From Alphaproteobacteria bacterium (GTDB taxonomy: Bacteria; Pseudomonadota; Alphaproteobacteria; Rhizobiales; Devosiaceae), in assembly GCA_018820005.1 (NCBI GenBank), contig JAHJOS010000136.1, forward strand, positions 1 to 8,750: a DNA stretch of 8,750 bases. The letters are read 5' to 3'. Position 1 is the stretch's first letter; every line of letters begins with the position of its first letter. The notes below the pieces were generated by a model. That model did not search any database. It saw only the letters and a program-made list of their open reading frames with translations, and was not told the origin of the DNA. Position numbers and translations under genes: made by a program. Shown here piece by piece: positions 5,624-8,750 of the stretch.

Positions 5624-6243
5624 GCCAGCGGGATGCCCTTGCTGCCCTTATCCTTCTGATAGATGGCCGATAGATCGGCATAGAGCCCGGTGATTTCGTC
5701 GAACCGGGCAACCAAGGCTTCGCGATCATCGCGGGAAAGTCCGGCGATCATGCCGCGGATATTGTGGCTGGTCCAATATTGGTTGGTACGGTTGTAGAGC
5801 GGTCGATCCGGTGACACCAGGCCCGTTTCAGGCTCAGGCACGGCATAGACCGCCTTGAGAATAGCGATGTCATAGGGGATGGCGAAGCTGTCGCGCGTAT
5901 CCTCGTAGCTGAACAGATAGTAGAAATTGTCAAAGCCTGACCAGGTAATGCCAGACAGGCAGAGCGAACAGGGTTCGTGCGTGGCTAGGAACAGGCAATC
6001 CCCAACGTCTGGACGTTGGTCGGCCGGAATCTCAAAGAAGCGCTTGATGGCGTGCATCTCGCCATGCCAGAGCGGGTTTTCAGTCTCGTTATTTGTCTCG
6101 GCCACGACCACCGAAAGGTCCGACTTGCGCAGGATGGCGGCGCCGAACAACTTATTGCCCTGGGTGACGCCCCGGCGGGTGACCGGAGCAATATCGCGCT
6201 CGATGACGTCAAGCAGGCGGGAAATCAGGCTGGCAGAATCCAT
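5620..6243 (-). CDS. Zinc-dependent deaminase of the CDA/guanine-deaminase fold, ureide operon
   Basis: 207 residues. The zinc motifs of the cytidine/deoxycytidylate deaminase superfamily are present: H60-G-E62 (zinc ligand and proton-shuttling Glu) and P91-C92-S-L-C95 (two Cys ligands). The usual second residue is Ala or Cys (HAE/CAE); here it is Gly. The protein is about 50 residues longer than B. subtilis-type guanine deaminase, the extra part being the C-terminal region after about 150, so a distinct subfamily is likely. Its start is 3 nt after the allA stop, with GGTG as a possible ribosome site inside the allA end, so it is the last gene of the allE-allA operon. That context suggests deamination of a purine base or related ring (guanine to xanthine is the simplest option) feeding urate/allantoin breakdown. 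Cytosolic; no signal peptide. Fold and metal site are secure, substrate is not. Confidence 0.85.
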   Translation of the reverse strand: MDSASLISRLLDVIERDIAPVTRRGVTQGNKLFGAAILRKSDLSVVVAETNNETENPLWHGEMHAIKRFFEIPADQRPDVGDCLFLATHEPCSLCLSGITWSGFDNFYYLFSYEDTRDSFAIPYDIAILKAVYAVPEPETGLVSPDRPLYNRTNQYWTSHNIRGMIAGLSRDDREALVARFDEITGLYADLSAIYQKDKGSKGIPLA

Positions 6244-6246
6244 GGT

Positions 6247-6744
6247 TCACCGTGTGGGATGCTGGATGACGGGTGGAGCGTCGAAATGGTGTTCTTCAAG
6301 GTTGATGCCGTCGCCACCGCGATCGACTACAAGGAAATCAGCCCCGGTTTCGAGTGGGGTGAGCACGCCGTGCCAGGTATTGATCGCAATATTGACGCCC
6401 TGACCTGGAGCGGGCTGGAAGGCGCGCAATCGAACGGGCAGGCCGCCCTCATCCTCGGCGACAATGACCAACCAGGGCGTGTCCGATAGCGGGTAGAACG
6501 CCTGGCTGCCGAGCGGATGACGCTCGACCAGCGGCAAGGCAAGAGGCAATTGATAGGGCTGACCGCGAAAGATCGAAATCAGCGGCCGGGCATGCACGCC
6601 CGCCAATTCGACACGGGCGAGATCGTGGTAGCGCTCGGTCATGCCGCTGTTGATGGGGTAGTGATTGGCCCCATCCATCTCGATGACCTGGCCAAAGGGC
6701 GCGAAAGCCTCGGCGCTCAGTGGTTCGATGTCGATGCTGTTCAC
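6247..6744 (-). CDS. allA: Ureidoglycolate lyase
   Basis: 165 residues, near the 160 of E. coli AllA. It splits (S)-ureidoglycolate to glyoxylate and urea, the last step of allantoin use. The sequence follows E. coli AllA through its conserved blocks: ERYHDL (37-42), ISI.R.QP (56-63), ERHPLGSQAF (74-83), LRAF (106-109), GVNI..NTWH (116-125) and FLVVDRGG (137-144). The start is GTG at 6744, whose last two bases are the first two of the upstream TGA (GTGA overlap), so translation is probably coupled to allE; GGGTGG lies about 6 nt ahead. Starting further upstream (frame open to 6849) would add a tail unlike the family and run over the allE coding end. The deaminase follows after 3 nt. Confidence 0.94.
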   Translation of the reverse strand: MNSIDIEPLSAEAFAPFGQVIEMDGANHYPINSGMTERYHDLARVELAGVHARPLISIFRGQPYQLPLALPLVERHPLGSQAFYPLSDTPWLVIVAEDEGGLPVRLRAFQPAPGQGVNIAINTWHGVLTPLETGADFLVVDRGGDGINLEEHHFDAPPVIQHPTR

Positions 6745-7565
6745 CTGAAGCCACCCAGGGCCATGTGGCGATTGACGTCCTTGTACAGCAGATAGCGAAA
6801 GCGGTCGGGACCGGCGTAGCAGGCTTGTGGGCAGAAGGCGCGCAACCACATGAAATCGCCGGCCTCGACTTCGACCCAGTCCCGGTTCAGCCGATAGACC
6901 GCCTTGCCCTCAAGGACGTAGAGCCCGTGCTCCATGACGTGGGTTTCCTCGAAGGGAATGACGGCGCCGGGCTCGAGCGTGACGATGTTGACATGCATGT
7001 CGTGACGCATGTCCGTGGGGGCGACAAAGCGCGTAGTGCCCCAGGTGTTTTTGGTGCCCGGCATCCAGATGATGGGCTCGTCCTGTTCGTTGGCGACGAA
7101 AGGGGCGGGGATTTCGAGGCCATCAACCTGCTGGTAGCGCTTGCGGACCCAATGGAACCGTACAGGCACAGTGCCTTTGTTGAGAAAGCTCCAGGCGCAG
7201 CCGGGGGGCAGATAGGCATAGCCGCCCGTTTTTAGCAGGTGGCTCTTGCCCTCGATGGTGACATTGGCCTGGCCCTCGACCACGAACAATACACCCTCGG
7301 CACCTGCATCAGGCTCCGGACGGTCGCTGCCGCCACCGGGCATGACTTCCATAATGTATTGCGAAAAGGTCTCGGAAAAGCCCGAGAGCGGCCGCGCGAT
7401 CACCCAGCAGCGCTCATCGCGCCAATGGGGCAAATAGCTGGTGACGATGTCGGTCATCACGCCACGCGGGATCACCGCATAGGCTTCGGTAAAGACGGCG
7501 CGGCCAGTGTGGATGGCGCTTTGTGGCGGCAGTCCGCCAGCGGGGGAAGCGTAGGTAGTGACCAT
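6741..7565 (-). CDS. allE: (S)-ureidoglycine aminohydrolase, bicupin (AllE/YlbA)
   Basis: 274 residues with two cupin domains (about 55-145 and 185-265). It hydrolyses (S)-ureidoglycine to (S)-ureidoglycolate and ammonia, the step between allantoate amidohydrolase and AllA. The C-terminal cupin carries the expected manganese site: Glu207, His209 and His213 in EETHVMEH, with Gln247 in the PQACY strand. The N-terminal cupin lacks such a His cluster, as in the family. ATG 7565 is chosen because MVTTYASPAGG aligns with the N termini of related proteins as I recall them. The frame stays open to a GTG at 7601, and neither start has a clear Shine-Dalgarno sequence, so the 5' end is less sure than the rest. 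The stop overlaps the allA start by 4 nt. A hairpin-forming dyad (7616-7660) sits just upstream. Confidence 0.94.
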   Translation of the reverse strand: MVTTYASPAGGLPPQSAIHTGRAVFTEAYAVIPRGVMTDIVTSYLPHWRDERCWVIARPLSGFSETFSQYIMEVMPGGGSDRPEPDAGAEGVLFVVEGQANVTIEGKSHLLKTGGYAYLPPGCAWSFLNKGTVPVRFHWVRKRYQQVDGLEIPAPFVANEQDEPIIWMPGTKNTWGTTRFVAPTDMRHDMHVNIVTLEPGAVIPFEETHVMEHGLYVLEGKAVYRLNRDWVEVEAGDFMWLRAFCPQACYAGPDRFRYLLYKDVNRHMALGGFR

Positions 7566-7615
7566 GGGCGATGGGTTCAACGGTGATGATTCTGATTCCA
7601 CACTAGTGGCTGGCG

Positions 7616-7660
7616 CCGCGCAAGACCATGGGTTGGCGCGTCAGGGCTGTCTTGGCGCGG
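7616..7660. promoter_or_regulatory. Bulged 11-bp dyad upstream of allE
   Basis: CCGCGCAAGAC (7616-7626) pairs with GTCTTGGCGCGG (7649-7660) across all 11 positions with one extra G at 7655; the loop is 22 nt. It begins 51 nt upstream of ATG 7565. As RNA it would be a stable leader hairpin; as DNA it could be an operator. Which of the two applies cannot be told from sequence. Confidence 0.4.
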
Positions 7661-7762
7661 TTCAGACCTCGGCAGAGGCATCAGGTCGCGCCGAAGGCGG
7701 CTAAGCATGTTTGCGGTCAGCGACGCAGCGCAGCCGCAATCGAGAAACCCGGCATGGTTACG

Positions 7763-7790
7763 CAATCTTCAACAGTTGAGGCGATGATTG
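7763..7790. promoter_or_regulatory. Nested palindromes, candidate operator
   Basis: TCAAC-A-GTTGA (7769-7779) is a perfect 5+5 palindrome and is bracketed by CAATC (7763-7767) and GATTG (7786-7790). The symmetry suits a dimeric regulator acting on allE or on the small ORF that starts at 7798. It is an observation of symmetry only. Confidence 0.28.
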
Positions 7791-7797
7791 TGGGATC

Positions 7798-7935
7798 ATG
7801 CGTCAAGTGTTGTTGAGTATCGGCGTTTCCCCGCACCATTGGGTGCAGCACAATCTGCCCTGGTTGGCGGTGCTGGCCTTGCTGTTCGGGTTTGATCGCG
7901 ACGAAGAGCCAGCGGACGGCGAGACCGACCGCTAG
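7798..7935 (+). CDS. Possible 45-residue small protein
   Basis: ATG 7798 to TAG 7933-7935. The peptide has a short hydrophobic stretch, LPWLAVLALLFGF (about 19-31), followed by a strongly acidic C terminus (DRDEEPADGETD), like many small membrane-associated peptides. GGGA lies only 2 nt ahead of the ATG, which is too close for a good ribosome site. The stop is 17 nt from the stop of the convergent puuE-uraD gene. No family recognised. The segregation of hydrophobic and acidic parts argues mildly for coding; chance is a real alternative at this length. Confidence 0.33.
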   Translation: MRQVLLSIGVSPHHWVQHNLPWLAVLALLFGFDRDEEPADGETDR

Positions 7936-7946
7936 CTGTCTTGCGC

Positions 7947-7961
7947 CTGCCCTCAGGGCAG
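7947..7961. repeat. Perfect inverted repeat centred on the puuE-uraD stop codon
   Basis: CTGCCC (7947-7952) and GGGCAG (7956-7961) flank exactly the three bases of the stop codon (TGA on the minus strand). A 6-bp GC stem with a 3-nt loop results. Neither strand has a T-run after it, so it is not a standard intrinsic terminator. Confidence 0.4.
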
Positions 7962-8750
7962 TATGGTCTTGAGCCGCAACAAGGCAATACGCTCGACCTG
8001 GGCGCAGGCGGCGGCGAATTCTTCTTCAGCACTATTGGTCAGGCGCGTCTCAAAGGCCGTGAGTATCGACGCCTTGGTATTGTCGCGGACGGCAATGATG
8101 AACGGAAAGCCGAACTTGTCGACATAAGCGGTGTTGAGCATGGTGAACTTCTGCCGTTCGCCGTCGGTCAGGGCATCAAGACCCACCGAGGCCTGTTCGG
8201 CGGTCGATTCTGCGGTGAGGCGTTGGGCTGCTGCAAGCTTGCCAGCCAGGTCGGGATGGGCGCGCAGCACGCTCAGTCGTTCCGCATCGGAAGCCATGCG
8301 GAACTGGCACCGCAGCGCGAAATGGAGGCCAATGGCGGTGTCATTTGCCGGTGCCAGCTCGCCCTCCCAGGCGCGCTCGGCGATCCAGGGCGAGTGCTCA
8401 AAGATCGAACCATAGCGACTGACGAAGTCGGGCTTGCCGAGTTGGGAGGGAATAACCTCAGGCGCAACATAGGGGTGTTCGCTGGCCCAATGCTCGGCAA
8501 TAGCCAGGCGCGTGGGAACCCAAACCTTGTCGAATGTCTGGATGTAGTCGACGAACTTCTTAAGACCCTGATAACGGCCGGGCTGGCCGACGAGGCGACA
8601 GTGCAGTCCCAGAGACATCATCTTGGGGCTGCCGGCCTGCCCTTCGGCATAAAGGCAATCAAAGCTGTCCTTGAGGAACTGGAAGTATTCCTCGCCATTG
8701 TCGAAGCCGGGTGCGGTGACAAAGCGCATGTCATTGGCGCTCAGCGTATA
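7953..8750 (-). CDS. puuE-uraD: Allantoinase (PuuE type) - OHCU decarboxylase fusion, C-terminal part (5' truncated)
   Basis: The frame remains open to the right edge and the preceding codons read YTLSAND before the Met at 8729, which matches internal PuuE sequence, so the gene starts outside. Local residues about 1-95 are the end of a polysaccharide-deacetylase-like, metal-independent allantoinase (GLHCRLVGQPGRY, then KKFVDYIQTFDKVWV). From about 100 to 265 is 2-oxo-4-hydroxy-4-carboxy-5-ureidoimidazoline decarboxylase: catalytic-type His in RAHPDLAGK, the EQ..VGLDAL block and the FGFPFIIAV strand. The fused enzyme thus makes (S)-allantoin from OHCU and opens it to allantoate, two consecutive steps, although the domain order is the reverse of the reaction order. 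Such fusions are known in rhizobia-like bacteria. Cytosolic. It is the most upstream ureide gene seen; uraH and allantoate amidohydrolase genes are not in the window. Confidence 0.93.
   Translation of the reverse strand, partial: YTLSANDMRFVTAPGFDNGEEYFQFLKDSFDCLYAEGQAGSPKMMSLGLHCRLVGQPGRYQGLKKFVDYIQTFDKVWVPTRLAIAEHWASEHPYVAPEVIPSQLGKPDFVSRYGSIFEHSPWIAERAWEGELAPANDTAIGLHFALRCQFRMASDAERLSVLRAHPDLAGKLAAAQRLTAESTAEQASVGLDALTDGERQKFTMLNTAYVDKFGFPFIIAVRDNTKASILTAFETRLTNSAEEEFAAACAQVERIALLRLKTILP

Larger units (their letters stand above)
7566..7952. other. 387-nt spacer between allE and puuE-uraD
   Basis: The two ureide transcripts are separated by an unusually long gap for an otherwise compact locus. 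It contains a bulged 11-bp dyad at 7616-7660 with the direct repeat TTGGCGCG (7633-7640, 7652-7659), a smaller stem TTGCGG/CCGCAA (7711-7716, 7734-7739), nested palindromes at 7763-7790 and a possible 45-codon plus-strand ORF (7798-7935). A separate allE promoter is likely here, though I see no good -35/-10 pair on the minus strand. Confidence 0.5.

Noticed and set aside
6744..6849. N-terminal extension of AllA from an upstream ATG at 6849
   Set aside because: It would add 35 residues unlike AllA and overlap the allE coding end; GTG 6744 gives the family length.
6720..7235. 171-codon plus-strand frame opposite allE
   Set aside because: Antisense shadow of the bicupin gene.
7577..7816. 62-codon frames on each strand (7577-7765 minus, 7628-7816 plus)
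   Set aside because: No motif, no ribosome site, and they cross the dyad region; composition looks like non-coding GC-rich DNA.
7936..7961. Terminator between the small ORF and puuE-uraD
   Set aside because: The 6-bp stem at 7947-7961 has no T-run on either strand.
1..8750. Mobile element, CRISPR array, prophage or defence system
   Set aside because: No transposase, integrase, regularly spaced repeats, tRNA-linked attachment site or defence-type domain is visible; all confident genes are metabolic or RNA-related.

Overview
The window looks like a chromosomal piece of a high-GC alphaproteobacterium. The codon use, the RhlE-type helicase, the otsBA pair and the fused allantoinase/OHCU-decarboxylase gene all fit Hyphomicrobiales (Devosia- or rhizobium-like). 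That placement is inference from protein resemblance only. I see no mobile element, tRNA, rRNA or CRISPR array.

Layout. 1-1023 (+) is the C-terminal part of an RhlE-type DEAD-box RNA helicase with a long basic tail, closed by a textbook intrinsic terminator (1043-1069). Only 16 nt later begins a PanE/ApbA-family ketopantoate reductase (1086-1979, +). It meets, tail to tail and with interlocked stop codons, a Tat-exported intradiol ring-cleavage dioxygenase (1976-2854, -). Upstream of that on the minus strand lies the trehalose pair otsB (4521-5297) then otsA (2984-4399). The 121-nt otsB-otsA gap holds two strong potential hairpins.

5447-5623 (+) is a 58-codon reading frame with a signal-peptide-like hydrophobic core. 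Its stop codon interlocks with that of the next minus-strand gene. From 5620 to the right edge is a minus-strand ureide (purine-ring) catabolism locus, read right to left: puuE-uraD fusion (7953 to beyond 8750), ureidoglycine aminohydrolase (allE/ylbA, 6741-7565), ureidoglycolate lyase (allA, 6247-6744) and a zinc-dependent deaminase of the CDA/guanine-deaminase fold (5620-6243). The last three are tightly packed (a 4-nt GTGA overlap, then a 3-nt gap) and are surely one transcript. A 387-nt gap separates them from puuE-uraD and contains a possible 45-codon plus-strand ORF and several dyads.

How the genes work together. UraD makes (S)-allantoin from OHCU, PuuE opens it to allantoate, an allantoate amidohydrolase (not in the window) gives ureidoglycine, AllE deaminates that to ureidoglycolate, and AllA splits it to glyoxylate and urea. 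The deaminase probably feeds a purine base into the same route, but its substrate is not shown by sequence. OtsA and OtsB make trehalose from UDP-glucose and glucose-6-phosphate in two steps. The helicase, the reductase and the dioxygenase have no evident functional tie to either group.

The window is mostly recognisable metabolism. The parts worth a second look are the structured otsB-otsA spacer, the two small unannotated ORFs, the two 4-nt convergent stop overlaps, the HGE-type deaminase in the ureide operon, and the dyads upstream of allE and of the dioxygenase.
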